From Siphonodentalium dalli (lineage: Eukaryota; Mollusca; Scaphopoda; Gadilida; Siphonodentaliidae), in the NCBI GenBank assembly GCA_032622095.1, contig CP136069.1, positions 107,662,278 to 107,726,277 of the forward strand: 64,000 bases of DNA, read 5' to 3'. The notes beneath the pieces are model-generated. The model searched no databases and was not told the DNA's origin. It was given only the letters and a program-made list of their open reading frames with translations. The position numbers and the translations under genes were made by a program. Below, piece after piece: positions 11,246-23,787 of this stretch; the stretch's first letter is position 1, and each line of letters begins with the position of its first letter.

Positions 11246-13886
11246 CAGGCCTCAGCCTAGGGGTTCAGAACAGGGAGACTTGAAGTCTCCCTCGGCAGAT
11301 TTTAGGGAGACTTCAGCCAAAATAGGGAGACTTATAAAAAATACTTACAAATTTTCAAAATTCACTTTATTTATCACATCAATAAATAAGATAAAACAAC
11401 AAGATAAAACATATTTAGCAAGATACAACACAAGTATAACACCGTCCTGTATAGATCGATAATCTGAAATTTTAACTAAATTTATAACTTTAATTTTTTC
11501 TTAAACTGTTGACTTTATGTGAAGAAATTAATTGTTGACTTCATAACTTTTAATATCTGAATTGTTATTATAAATTTTAATTTTTTGGAAATGGCATTTG
11601 GCCACTGCTGTAATGTCGTTGTCCGTTAAAATAAACAATAAGGACTAATTAAGGAGGTGTAAAAGCTTTTAATTTTGTTTCTAAAGAGTTTACTGTTGAA
11701 TAACTTCATCACGACTGTGATGTCTGTGATCAGTGATGTCTGATGATAATCCGATTAAAGCAATAAACTTGACGAGTTTGATAGCTGTGTCACAATAGGT
11801 AGTGATTAATGTGTTAACAGAGACCAGTTGAGCTTATAATATACACCAGCAGGTTATTTAAATACCTGCATTGTAACAAAGTAGGCCTACAAGCAATTAA
11901 TTTGCAACCGTTGACAGACGTATATACGAGCACGTGGCCTGAGCGATAGATTGACAACAATTGTAATTTGCAAACACCTAGTTTTGACACAAATGAATCC
12001 TTTTAAATGAGTTTGGATAGTAATAATTTATTTATGTAGATCTTTGATTTAACAAAGAACATTAAATTAAGTACTTCCAATGCACATTCAAACCTCTGTG
12101 TTTAACTCTTTGATTGCCAGGGGCCGATATTATCGGCCCAAATGTCCGGTTGGTAAATTGCCAGGGCCGATATTATCGGCCATAATTGTAACCGTAATTA
12201 TTTTGATCACAACTGTATGACAATAATAAAAAAGTTTTTCAAGTTTCATAAAATTATTGTTTTAATTGTTTCTAATTAAATTCTGCAGTATATATCTGAT
12301 TTTTAATCCTTTTTAAGACGTTTGAAAATTAAAATAATGAAATAAGTTTGTAAAAAAAATGTAAGATCCGCAGTCGGAAATCCAAAATGGCCGACAATTT
12401 TAGAAAAATATTTTTAGACAATTATTTATATGAAAGATCTGTATTTTACCAATGCATTAACTAATTTAAACATGATAGTATGACAACCTGACATTACAAT
12501 AAAGATTATGTGTACTTTAGATTGTTATATTAGTTTTTTTAATAGTCAAAATTGCCGTTTTTGCTGAATGAATCACCTATTTTTCAAGGTAAAAAACGCA
12601 ATTCACTAAATCAAACGGCGTGATTATAAACTCCCACAGGCCCCAGCGTGCCTCAGTGACAGTTTAGATAATGCATATGTGTCCTTTTTGTTATTTTATT
12701 TATAGCACAATGATGATAAGCTTGTAGTTAGAGATTTAATTATATATCACAATTTTTGTTTTGTTTTTTGACAGTCAAAATTGCCATTTTCCTCAGTTAA
12801 AAAACCTAGCTATTTTCGTAGTAAACTGTCGCAACTAAAGTCTAAATCGGCTCCTGCATTGTGTAGCTCCTCACATATGGTCCAGCTATACCAGAACTAG
12901 ACCCTAATTTATTCTTACAAGTTTTTAAATGAGAAAGACAGTAGAAAGATTTATCAGATCATCATCGTTGGAATACTGTCTCAGAAAACCAATATTGAAT
13001 ATAGCAGGTTGTGGGCCATTTTTCAATTGGATTATTGCAAACAAATCCTTATTTGGAGTTATTTCCCTTGGGTGACAAGGAGTTATGCCCCTTAATTCTC
13101 GTGAATATTCTTCGGCAAAATATTTACCTGCAATTCTTTGGCTATAATCACCTACATACATGTCCTTGATATTTGAAACATTATTTCATAAGAAGAAGAC
13201 TATTATTGTATCATACTTTTCCACAATAAAATCAGTTTTCTCATAAATTCTCCGGCAATTTAGGTGTAAAATTAGCCCGGCAACGAAAGAGTTAATAGTA
13301 AGCAAGCACGTGTTCTTGTTTGTAAACATAATAAATATGCAATTCCAAAAAGTAAAAAAGTTGGATTGGGAAACGGAGTCCGACAAAAACTAGTTTTGTA
13401 AAATTGAAAATTCATAGATATGTTTTAGTTTAAATTCAAAGACAGTATTATTTGTTCACATTGGCTACTGCATGAGCGGTGGTGACCATGTATGGCTCTA
13501 CAATTTGCGGTTACAAAATGACCCGACGGAACAAAGTAAGGTCTAAATTCCAGTCTCCTTAAAACGAACCAGTAGCTCATCATAAACTTCGTTGGTCAGA
13601 GCAATTTGCCATTTCCAAAGCACACAACCTGATTAGAATATGTGGATAGGGTACACCATGTATAATTGATAAATAAAATGCCTCGTTGGAACAGTTGAGT
13701 CTATCTAGATATATTACTTTTTTTGCAAAACGAGTCAGATTTTCACCAGTAAAATTACTGTAAATCCTAAGCTAGTTTTGTCAAATTTGGAAGGTGACTT
13801 CGTTTTCGCCTTGCGGATATCTGAGGGCGACTTCGCCAGCCCAAGGGCGAGAATTTCGCCCGAGTCGCCTCCTAGCGTGGGGCCTG
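11246..13886. mobile_element. hAT-like DNA element, 2.64 kb, non-autonomous
   Basis: Flanked by a perfect 8-bp duplication ATCACCAT (11238-11245 and 13887-13894). TIRs begin CAGGCC(T/C)CA..CTAGG. Inside the left end is a perfect 21-bp palindrome starting AGGGAGACTT, followed by further agggagactt words. The right end has repeated GGCGA words. The 8-bp duplication and CAGG ends fit the hAT superfamily. No transposase frame is visible. A TTAA-flanked element (12106-13291) is nested inside. Confidence 0.85.
12106..13291. mobile_element. piggyBac-like element, 1186 bp, non-autonomous
   Basis: Flanked by TTAA at 12102-12105 and 13292-13295. Ends read CTCTTTGATTGCC and, inverted, CTCTTTCGTTGCC. 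Just inside the left end the palindrome GGCCGATATTATCGGCC occurs twice. The interior is AT-rich without a transposase frame. TTAA target duplication is typical of piggyBac. It is one of four such elements here, all starting CTCTTT or CCTCTT. Confidence 0.75.
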
Positions 13887-14061
13887 ATCACCATACATCT
13901 CCACCATATATACCTATACATCTCACCATGGACACCCCATCCATGACCATATAGTCACACAATGTATAACTATTCACATCATTCATGAATACAATAATTC
14001 CATGCATACCTACTCACCTCGTCTATGGCCATACAGTCAACAGACATACACACACTGTATT
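13887..14061 (+). repeat. minisatellite array, continuation
   Basis: Same ~42-bp units and orientation as 9790-11245, displaced by the hAT-like insertion. Confidence 0.8.
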
Positions 14062-15333
14062 AAGTTGATTAATGTTGATGCTAATGGGCCAGAATAGCCA
14101 CATAATATGATCCCTCTCAGTTCTGTTTCAACGGTTTGCCCATTTCCGTTCAAAAAACAAGGACGTTTTTTGGCAAAATCCATATTGCATTCCTCAAAAT
14201 TAACTTGTCATGCTTCGTAGGGTACCGGAGCAACCACAATAGAACATTTAGTTGATTAAGTAGCATGTGAGTCACAATTGATTATGTATACATATACACC
14301 ACATATATACACATATGTATATAATAATGTTTACCTAATTTGGTTGCCATTTTGGAAGCCATCTATAGTAAATTTTGTCTAAAACACCTCAGTGTGACAC
14401 ATGTAACAATAAACATCTTTGATACCAAACATAGTTCCATTTTATTTTTTAAAAATGGCTCAAACCTGAACAGCGATTTTTTCCCGATTTTGATATCAGG
14501 TTTGTGATTGGAAAATTTCGAATAATTCTGGTAATTTCAGTGCTTAAAATAGTAACAAATACACAAGGTGCATCAGAAATGTTACTGGTCAAGCTATATA
14601 AGACAGAATAGTCAAGTGTATGCATCACCACAATTTGTAAGCGGTTGCATGGCACGCTGGGATAACAATTACAATTTTCCATATTTTGGTGGCCATTTTG
14701 GCAGCCATTTTGAGCCAAAATGACAATTTTGGTACCATTGAGTTCAAATATCAATAAGATATAGAATGCATCACTATTAAACATTGCACAGTTCTTCCCA
14801 CTTCTTGATGAATTATGACTAGAATCCCAATGTGGATCTTTTGTGAAATGTTATACTGCGTTTTGTAAAATCGAATTTTTGAGTGATCGGAAGGGGTGTG
14901 GACCGCACGAACATCATATTTCATTGTTATAATGGTAAGTTAACATGCTAAATACAAAATAAAGTCACAATTCTCAACCAGTTCTAAACCACAGAAACTT
15001 AATTTAAAGATATTAGTAAAAACACGTAAAAAATCCACTTCTGGTCGCCATGTTGGCGGCCATCTTGGACGGGGAGTTCCAATTTTGGCACATAAAGGTG
15101 GCGTTATGTCTTAGCTTCACAAAAATGTATACATGTGCATACATACGACAAGATGTTCTCACTATATTTGAATCAAGCTGACTTATAGGAAAATGGCAGC
15201 CATCTTGAATTACACAAAATGCTCAAAGCGGATTTTCGATATGTTATAGAGGATGTATTCCTCTTCAAAATGGTATACAAACCAACTTAGTCCAAATTTT
15301 TTCTAGGTCAAACCTTTTATCGACCAGACTATA
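14062..15333 (-). repeat. element E, copy 2 (nearly full length)
   Basis: Reverse complement of 3333-4099 joined directly to 9103-9648. A short tatacatatac-rich stretch has been added at 14285-14320. Because it lacks the 5-kb Harbinger-like insertion it gives the pre-insertion sequence. It contains paired 'gccatcttgg' words and no gene. Confidence 0.85.
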
Positions 15334-15880
15334 TGTGTATATGGAGTGACTGTGTGGACTTGGGTGGGATGTACAGGTGTACATTGGGTGGCTGTATTGT
15401 CATGGGTGGGTGTATATGTATACACGTGTTAGCTGTATGGTTAGGGTATGGATGGGGTGCATGGGTAAATAGGGAGTTGTTGTATGGTTATGGGCAATGT
15501 GTATATGTGTACATGGAATGAATGCACGGTCAATGTTGTTGAAGTGTATGTGTATACCTGGAGTACAGTTTGATGGTCATTGGCGGGCTTATGTATATAT
15601 ATATAGTGACATCACTGTCATGGGTGGGATCTATATGTTTATCTGTTGTGGCTGTATTGTCATTGGTGTGTACCGGTATACAGTGAATAGCTGAATGCTC
15701 ATGTATGGGGTGTGTATGAATACAGTGAGTGGCTGAATTGTCATGGTTGGGCTGTATTTGCAAGTCTGAACTGTACGAATGGCATAGGTATAGGTATATC
15801 TAGAAGGACTGTATGGTAATTGATGAGGTATATATACACCTGGAGTGACTCTATGGTCATGGGTTAACCAATACAGACAA
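15334..15880 (-). repeat. ~42-bp minisatellite, opposite orientation
   Basis: The units read as the reverse complement of the 9790-11245 array (gtatatgtatacatggagtgactgtatggtcatg). It directly abuts the TATTAGTC end of element E copy 2. Confidence 0.85.
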
Positions 15881-16430
15881 CCAACCAATACAGGTAAGTA
15901 TAGGCTAACAAATACATGTAAGTGGGTGTCTGACAAGGTGACACATCTGTCCGGGGCAACGAAAATCACACATATCCCTCCGGAATGACAATAACAAGTC
16001 AGAATGGAGCACTGGCTGATGGACCATAAGGCCTTTCTGTTTGTCAACTTAAGTATAGTGAAAGAAAGAATGGCTTACATCTTATCCGTCATAAAATTTC
16101 CCCACACAATGAAGGCGGTACATAAATGTATGGCTGTCAAAAGAAATGGAAAGATGTCTCCGTTTTAATGACAAGAATGTTGAGGTGGAAGCTGGGTCCT
16201 GGAGCTGTTTAATGGAATTTTGAAATAGTTTTAGAACGTACCCCACAAAAAAAAGATTTTATTTTATGCCAAAAGTAGAGTTTAGACATTTTTGAAAATT
16301 AATCCAAATGAGTTGAAAAGATGCCAAAATGTTTGGATAAGATCATAATCACTTGCAGATCGCTGACTGTGCCATACTAAGCAAATGTCACATTACGTTT
16401 CGACTCATTATCTGCAAGACTCGAGCCCTT
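15881..16430. other. unique spacer inside the minisatellite
   Basis: Non-repetitive sequence separating two minus-orientation arrays. Nothing recognisable; no insertion signature found. Confidence 0.4.
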
Positions 16431-17122
16431 GTATATCTTGAGTGGCTATATGGCCATGATGTGGCCAATATGTATATAGGGAGTGCCATGTGGCAAAATT
16501 AATGGTGAGGTGAATTGATATACAAGGAGTGACTGTGTGATCACGAGTGTGGTTTATGAATATACAGCGAGAGGCTGAATTGTCATGGTGAGGTGTATAT
16601 GCATGTTTGGAGTGTATGAATGGCCGTGTGCGTGGTGCGGGACATTGGTCTATCTAGAAGGACTGTAAGGTCATTGGTGAGGGTTATATGTATAATATAT
16701 ATACCTATAGTGACTCTATGGTTTTGGGTTGGGTGTATATGTATATCTTGGGTGGCTATATGGCCATGGTTGTCGCAAATATATATACAGGGAGTGACTT
16801 TATGACCACTTATGTATACCAGAAGTGATGTATGATCATGAATGTGGCAAAAAGTATACCGGGAGTGACTATATTGTCATCGTTGGGGTGTATATGTATA
16901 TCTTGAGTGCCTATATGGCCATGCATGTGGCAAATATATACATATACATGGAGTGATGTATGACCAATGGTGAGGCGAATAGGTATACAAGAGGTTACTG
17001 TATGTTCATGAATATAGTGAACAGGTATACAGGTCGTGACTATATGGTCATGGGTGAGGTGTAGGAGTATACCTGGTGTGCCTGCATTGTTACTCATGGC
17101 TATATGTTGGGTGTATGGGTAT
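16431..17122 (-). repeat. ~42-bp minisatellite, opposite orientation, second block
   Basis: Same family and orientation as 15334-15880. Its right end is interrupted by a hAT-like MITE; a short remainder continues at 17735-17800. Confidence 0.8.
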
Positions 17123-17734
17123 CAGACCTGTTTAATCTCCCGGATCGTGCGGGAGACTACCGGTTTGAGGCCTCATCATAAGCACCCAAGCATGGCGTGT
17201 TAGTAAATAAATGCACATGCTATACATACTGGGGTTGGGTTTATTTATGCAAAAGATCATTCTAGTTTACTAGTTGTTGTGTTATATTAGAAATGTCAGG
17301 TGTTTTAATTCGACGAAACTCTGCCGAAATGACAGTGACGAAATTGTTGATAGTCCATCAAAATGATGCCGATATGACTCCAAGTATAGGGATTCGTAGG
17401 CCAAAGAATTTTCTTGGTTTTAAATGTTATAACGCTAGACATTGATATCACTAATGAAATAGTTTATCAACAAAAAAATATTCAATTTTTTTTATTTGAA
17501 TAAATACATTCAAATGTGATCAGAAATATGCATTTACATGAATTCATCATTTTCAAAGTGCAGATTAATTACATTTAACTACTTTAAAATCACTGCCCAG
17601 CATTTTTCAAAGGAAGAAATAGTGAAAATGTTACTTTTTAGCTGCAATTTTGTAATCTCCCTGACAAGACCCAAATCTCCCTGACTGAAGGGGCAGAATC
17701 TCACTGACAGATTTTTAGGCATTAAACAGGTCTG
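17123..17734. mobile_element. hAT-like MITE, 612 bp
   Basis: Perfect 14-bp TIRs CAGACCTGTTTAAT, flanked by the 8-bp duplication ATGGGTAT (17115-17122 and 17735-17742). Inside the left end TCTCCCG...CGGGAGA forms a hairpin; inside the right end 'tctccctgac' words repeat. The TCTCCC/GGGAGA theme is shared with the hAT-like element at 11246, so the two may use related transposases. No coding frame. Confidence 0.85.
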
Positions 17735-17878
17735 ATGGGTATAATATCCATGTGTGGCTGTATAGTAGTGGGTGAGATGTATGTGCATAAAGCGAGTGAC
17801 ATGTGTTAATTTTTTAATATATCATTTCTTTTCTTTTCTTTTTTGGTTCAAGAGTTGAATCTAAATTTTGTTTTTGTT

Positions 17879-18268
17879 TAGTTATGTCCCTGGCCCCACC
17901 CACATTTGACCTAGTGACCTCATTTGAACAAATCTGAACCCCAGTCACCCAAGGATCCTTCATACCAAATAAGAACCCATTTGGCCTGATGGTATTTGAG
18001 AAGAAGATGTTTAAAAGAATTACTATGGAGGGAAAGAGTTATCGCCCTGGCTTCGCAGCCATTTGAAGCAGTGACCTCATTTGAACAAATCTGAATGTGA
18101 GTCACCTAGGGAACATCCACACCAAATATGAACCCATTCGGTCTTATGGTTCCGAAGAAGATGTTTAAAGAATTGTTGACGGATGGACAGACGGACAGAC
18201 GATGGACGGACAACGGACGAGGAGTGATGACTATAGCTCCACCGGAGACTTTGTCTCAGGTGAGCTAA
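17879..18268 (+). repeat. interspersed family Q, copy 1
   Basis: A two-module repeat. Each module has gtgacctcatttgaacaaatctga, 'caccaaatatgaacccatt', a gaagaagatgtttaaa word and gggaaagagttatggccct. It ends gacggacgg...agctccaccggagactttgtctcaggtgagctaaa. Other copies lie at 53690-53914 plus 57459-57545 (interrupted), 59748-60121 and 63630-63974. It is inserted in element E copy 3 and has no coding capacity. Confidence 0.8.
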
Positions 18269-18408
18269 AAAAATGCTCAAAGCGGATTTTAGCAGATTTT
18301 TGATATGTTATAGAGGATATCTTCCTCTTCAAAATGATATATAAACCAACTTAGTCCAAATTTATTCTAGGTTGACCCTAAAATTTGAGTTTATCGACCA
18401 GACTAATA
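18269..18408 (-). repeat. element E, copy 3 (terminal ~135 bp)
   Basis: Reverse complement of 3333-3468; the outermost ~44 bp are essentially identical. Cut short on its inner side by the family Q insertion. With copy 1 it forms the two ends of a 15-kb inverted arrangement. Confidence 0.8.
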
Positions 18409-21031
18409 TGACAGAACAGGCAGTTTATTCGATGGTGCTATGGCTACCCTGGTTTACATAACTGCAGACCTCTTCCATCGTGTATTGTGAATGCCACCAG
18501 GCATACTTTCCCAAATGATAGTGAAAATTACAGGGGATTTCGCCTACCTGAGCTACAGATTGAATAAATGAATGAAATCCTAATAGATTATTGTTACAAT
18601 GCATCTCACAATCTTCATCTCCCATAAAATGAATCCGATAAAATATCAAAGTGTTTTTTAAAACAAAGGCAATCTTTCAAGGAAGTTGAGCAAATAATGG
18701 ATTGATGCTCCCTGTGAGTAGAAACTCTCAGGTTATGTTTTTTTTCTGGAGAATGAACACATATAAATGTAAATTACCCCCTGACATAAATAACTCTGTA
18801 TTCACCATGGTAATAACCTAATTGTACTGAAATTTATCAGTGATTTAAAAAATCTATATATTAATTAGTAGTACCATTTAGGACATCTAGGACCTATCTA
18901 GGACCTATCTAATAAGATTCGCGTGTCAACTTACCCATATTCACATTTTCCAGCCGTTAGGTCGCATATCGCCACCCCTTGAATTAATGACTGCATGGCC
19001 AGGGGAGCGACCAGCACACAAGCTTTCCAAATGTTGTGAATTTCCAACCTCATGAACGACCAGACCCCCCCCCCCCCCCCAAGGTAGGAAAATTCCAACA
19101 AATTGCCATTGAATCAAACTTTTACCAATAGTAGAAAAATAAGTAAATGTTGTTCTAAACAAATTCCCTACTTATGAATTGTTGAAAAATAAAACCATAA
19201 GAACAATTTCACCCTAATGTTAATCAACTAATGTTGTGTTTATAAGTATTAAATTTCCAACTGTTAGGATGTGAGATACCCCCTGTCTCCAGGTCCCTGG
19301 CTGCCAATTAGTATAGATTCTGCTCTTGTATTATCTGTTGTTATGTCCACAGTCTGCTAGTATTACCGGAATACCCCTCTAAATGAATAATGCTGAATAA
19401 AATAATTCATGTGTTTAGAGTAATGGGAGCAAACATTGGGGTGGTAAAGTCATTTTATTTATTTTTTTGCTGAACACTATTTCTGTCATTCTGTTCTATG
19501 GGGCGGCGTGGGGTTTGGAGAGCAAGCTTTTTGTTATGGGTGACTGTTGTTCACTATTTTTAAAGCAAAAGCTTATTCTGGTCGCTACCGTTGTGTCACA
19601 TTTTTGTATATTATAATGAAAAAAGAATGAGTCGGAAGAAAATTGGAAAAAAAAAACCCATAAAATTGTGAGGATGTGATCCATTTTGGGAGGGTAATTT
19701 AGTTCAGTAATGGGAACTTGAAAGCAGAAATTTGCGAAATTGGTCATGTATCCCATGTATTTCACATCAACAATAGGTTGAAAGTTAATAAATTTCTAAG
19801 TTTCTGTTGACCAAATATGTACGCATTTAATCCTGAGCTGTTGGCCACGCGAAAAAATTCCTGTCGTAATATTCAATATTTTATTGCACGCATAAACCCA
19901 TTCCGAATTCACGATTTCCGATGAAAATGAAACATCTTTATGAAAAAAAACAAAAACAATGAGAATCCAATTTCGATAACGCAATGTCAACAGAGTGTGG
20001 GAAGGTACAGTGTGATGTCACGGGCCAAAAATAAAATACAACTAATTCATTATTTTTATTTACAGCTGTGCGGGCGCCACGGGGGTTTCCTTACTATGTT
20101 AATCGATAGCGGATAAACTTCGGGCGATTCATTTCGTTCTCAGAGCGACTCTGTTGGCCTAATAAGCGGGGAAATGAGTAAAATATGAACTTTGCGACTT
20201 TGACTTTAATAGCATGTCATGTGTATTGTTGAAACATTTTTTAAAGGTTATATAGCATAGCTTTCTTTATCTGAACATTGGCATAAGAGACATCAGAAAA
20301 TGATATAGCCATATCAATAGCTAAGTAGTCCAAAGGCATAGGATGAAATTGGTGCATTGTGTTTAACATCGCTCCAAACAAATTTACCAGTACATAACAC
20401 AAGATTTTGGACGAATTTAAACCAAATTTGGTGTGGTGACTCGGGGTACCCTTGGCGAAGTTATATTAAAGGATTGCTATCCTGATGAAACAACAAAACA
20501 CTATCGGAAAGCCACCCCTATTGTGATTACAATGGTCCAAGTCCCATAACAATCGCGTAATAAATAAGCCGAGAAATAAATAAATAATACCCCCACTGGT
20601 TGTCGGCTATCTCCGTCGCAATTCATCATATGACGTCAAATGAGAAAACTAATTAAAGACACAGAATCGGAGTCGGAGTTATATACCTATATGACATCAT
20701 ATGAGTGGCGAGTGAAAATGCGGATTCGACATCAACGCGTGAGTGTATTGGAATTACTGCGTGTATGCCAATAGCATTGTGTACACGTGGTGAATTGTCA
20801 TCGCCCGGTGAGTTATCTTCACTTGTGATTTGTCATAAGTGCTGTTTGAAAAGTTATTGTTTTGACAAAAAAAAAAAATAGAAGGCCGATTGAGCGGGGT
20901 AGATACCACTTTCGTGTAAAAAATAAATCTTATAAAAACACGAGCCGACATATGAACTCTTTACGATGTTGTTTTAATTTTCCATATATATGCCCCAAGT
21001 GTCCCGTATTTACAACCATTCATTCGTGACA
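18409..21031. other. intron sequence without recognised genes
   Basis: Contains a short ctaggacctat tandem (18887-18912), a C run near 19067-19080 and an A run near 20868. No exon, RNA gene or insertion boundary that I can support. Confidence 0.4.
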
Positions 21032-21200
21032 ATGCCAAATAAATGCAGTATTTTCGGCTGTGGCCGGTATTGTGACTCTCAATTAGGTATAGTTCTGCAT
21101 TCATTTCCAAACGATGTTCGTTTACGTGACATTTGACGAGATTTCTGTGGGGAAACCCGTTGCGAAAAATCAGAAACTACATACAGAATGCATATACCAA
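21032..21200 (+). pseudogene. THAP zinc-finger domain fragment with premature stop
   Basis: The first 34 codons (21032-21133) start MPNKCSIFGCGRY and contain HSFPNDVRLR. The C-x4-C spacing after an initiating MP, followed by H-x-FP and LR, matches the N-terminal half of the THAP DNA-binding domain found in P-element-type transposases and in host THAP genes. A TGA at 21134-21136 interrupts it, and the expected Trp and the later C..H pair are not found in frame. It is most likely a relic of a transposon or a retroposed gene piece. Confidence 0.5.
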
Positions 21201-22640
21201 ATAAAGAGCGTTTAATTTGACGAGTCAGTCATGGTTACGAATACATACAATTGCAGTTAAAGTGGGGAGTATGCTGATGAATAATTTAGTAAAGTATTCA
21301 CGATGACAACTATTCTAAGTCGAGTCCCCATTTTCCTTCACCACGACTCAATAAAGAGTGTTCCATGTTAAGAGTATTCCTAATACGGTGCGAATAAAAA
21401 GAGTTTAATAAACCGGAAATTGCTATGACTTATATATAAAGCATGTATATCGCAAGTTCGTGTACAGGTATTTACGTGTAATCAGTAAACAATCACGATG
21501 ACAACTGTTCTAAGTCGAGTCCCCATGCTCCTTTACCATGAACCGGATTATTATCCCTCCTTCAAAAAGTGTTATATATTTTATAATCCTATTGGTATGC
21601 CTAATTGACACAAAGAGGTCGATTTATGACCTGGATATTCAATATCGTCGTTAGAGTGCTAATTTTATAGGCCACTAACCATGCATAGACGCAGCGAATT
21701 TTCATCAGTGACAGTCGGCAAGATTGTTTTTTTCCAGAAATATATATATACACCCTATTGCCCTAATATATACATGATTCATAACTATGTAAATGAACTT
21801 ATCATATCATATTGCTAATGAATGGCTTGATTATAATTGATTAAATCCGACTGCAATAAACCAAATTATTTTTGTTTTACCGCGTTAAAACGAAACCCTC
21901 TTTATTGGCACACGAGTAAGGGTATCTGGAAATTGAAATGTCTACGAGATGATAATTGTCTAATAACTGTGCAAGTCTTCGCATATATATGCAATCTTTA
22001 TATGAATATATAATATATAATATAACTTGGACTATTCCGGTTACGAAAAAAAATATATAAACTCGAGCACGTGTTTATATAGCTAACTGCGCGCAAAACC
22101 GAATAATATACGTAATATACGGGCATGGCTTTATAATAACAACACATCGCGCTACATTTAATAATAACACGATAAATATGTTTAATTATGAGAATGGCGA
22201 TGTATTTCGACGAAGTTTTGCATTCCCATAACACGACAAACTTCAAAGGCCGTGATCGAATTCATGCAAACTTTATATACCACTGTTGCGTATCTATGTG
22301 TTGTCAATGAGTTACCACATGATCGATCATGTGCTATGCTTCTGTTTACATGTGACATTCATGTGATCGGGCCGATGATCATGTGACTTCGTCTAGAACA
22401 CAAAATCTTCAGCTAACTTCGGAATTTTTTTTAATCGTTATAAAAATAACGATTGGCGACATTTTATATATATATTATCGGTATATTGAAAGAAAATACT
22501 ATTTTTTTTTCAGGACCGCATTCCTTTAATGGTGTTATTTTTTCAAATATTGTTCATTTAAATAAAAAAGAAAAAATTTTAATTGAGGAAGGAGTTCAAT
22601 CTAAATTAAATAAAAACAAAATCTGTATTTTGGGCTGAGA
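21201..22640. other. AT-rich intron sequence
   Basis: No gene recognised. It contains several near-copies of aataaagag(c/t)gtt (around 21199, 21351, 21396 and inverted at 21899), a word that recurs elsewhere in the window, and an atgatcgatcatgtg-rich stretch at 22320-22385. Confidence 0.4.
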
Positions 22641-22815
22641 AATTTATATAAAAATTAGGTTCTGATCAGATAGAAAATGTTTCAGTTATCGTACCATGCG
22701 TAGAGTGCCAGACAGGCAGACAGATGGATGGACGGACAAACGACGAGTGGTCAACACGGACGTCGACACTATGTTTACCATACAGTGGTATGGATAAACA
22801 TAAAAATACATGAGT
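22641..22815. repeat. interspersed family R, truncated copy
   Basis: Matches the 3' part of the copy at 48690-49220: 'tcagatagaaaatgtttcagttatcg', gacagacgg runs, cgacgagtggtcaac and ctatgtttaccata. It lies just downstream of UBR5 exon C, in the intron. Confidence 0.75.
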
Positions 22816-22904
22816 TATCATGTAGCAACGAACAAATGACAATGTGACAGGGTTATATTTAAGTTTACAGATCGTGAAGATATATAACTGGATTGAAAAC
22901 TCAC

Positions 22905-23169
22905 CGATAGCACCAAACCTAGTTCTGCGAGCACGGTCTAACGTAGTTAGATTTCGGATATCATCTCTGCCAGGTCTTTCACATTGACTTCTCAGACTGG
23001 ATGCTGGTAATGTACCAGCTGATGTGTTTGGAGTAGCTACTGATTGTGTTGGTGTTGGTGGATCTGTTATGTTGCTTAATGCCGATCCAAATCTGAGCTG
23101 AGCCTCAGTAGAGTCCATTATGATGAACAACCATTTCCATGTCTGTCCAAGAAACCTATCTATGAAAGG
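22905..23169 (-). CDS. UBR5: UBR5 exon C
   Basis: This is the next UBR5 exon after B. It has a ctaccattgcag acceptor, begins in phase 0 with CCT TTC, and ends at ATCG|GTGAGT in phase 1 (265 bp, 88 codons plus one base). Splicing B to C gives SDQETQDIE followed by PFIDRFLGQTWKW, which matches the corresponding vertebrate stretch without gaps. It then runs into the diagnostic MDSTEAQLRFGSAL motif and a Pro/Thr/Ser linker ending LTTLDRARRTRFG. The conserved part is helical; no catalytic motif belongs here. The next downstream exon should resume near the conserved SARGDFLNYALSLMR segment, which I could not find in the remaining 22.9 kb. That intron is therefore longer than the window, or I missed a short exon. 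The left end of the DIRS retrotransposon lies 352 bp before the acceptor. Confidence 0.94.
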
Positions 23170-23542
23170 CTGCAATGGTAGAAACATTTAATTCAGATGT
23201 TTAGATTGACATAAATTGCCAGTGTTTTCTAAATAATTCCCCAAATTATGGCAGTTTTATATTCACAGTGTATAAACCGTACAAACATTAAATCGGAAGT
23301 TGTTTTCGAAAAGACGAAAAATGCTATTTTTAGAACGTAAATGTGACAGAAATATCACAACAGCACCACAAAATCCAGGTTTCAGACGGACACACGGTTG
23401 CACCACATCTATAAACGTAATTATATATTGTACATACACATTTTCCGATCGTACACGGGCTCCATTTGAGCGAAAGACTCTGTTTAATAGATAAAAACGT
23501 CATTTGATCACTTCAGAAAATAATTTTATATCATAAATTAGG

Positions 23543-23745
23543 TACTCACCTGATATAATTTGTTCTGGATATTTATCCCTAGCGCCCACTATCGCCTAGC
23601 TTAATATTTACATATAAAACGGCATTCCGAAATTTCGTTTCGGCTTGCAGTTGTAACTTTTAATTTCGTTTCGTAATTCCGTACGCATGTACTTTGTGTT
23701 AACCCTCAATCTGCCTCTATTTCTTCTAGGCGCTTGCCACGGAAA
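23543..23745 (+). repeat. DIRS left inverted terminal repeat
   Basis: 203 bp from tactcacctgatataattt to cgcttgccacggaaa. It is the reverse complement of 28066-28268 with only about four mismatches, clustered near the tctatttcttct stretch. Confidence 0.95.
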
Positions 23746-23787
23746 CATCGCAAGTATACTCGCTCCTGTTTTTTCTTTTTCTGAGAT

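Noticed and set aside
9798-17097. Numerous His/Thr/Tyr-rich short frames
   Set aside because: All lie in the 42-bp minisatellite on either strand and reflect its composition.
18425-18649. Minus-strand 74-residue frame as a further UBR5 exon
   Set aside because: Its sequence does not resemble any UBR5 segment I recall and it lacks convincing splice-site context.
1-22904. Search for the next UBR5 exon (ARGDFLNYALSLMR region)
   Set aside because: I looked for complementary coding in the minus strand and saw none; a short or diverged exon could still be missed without an alignment tool.
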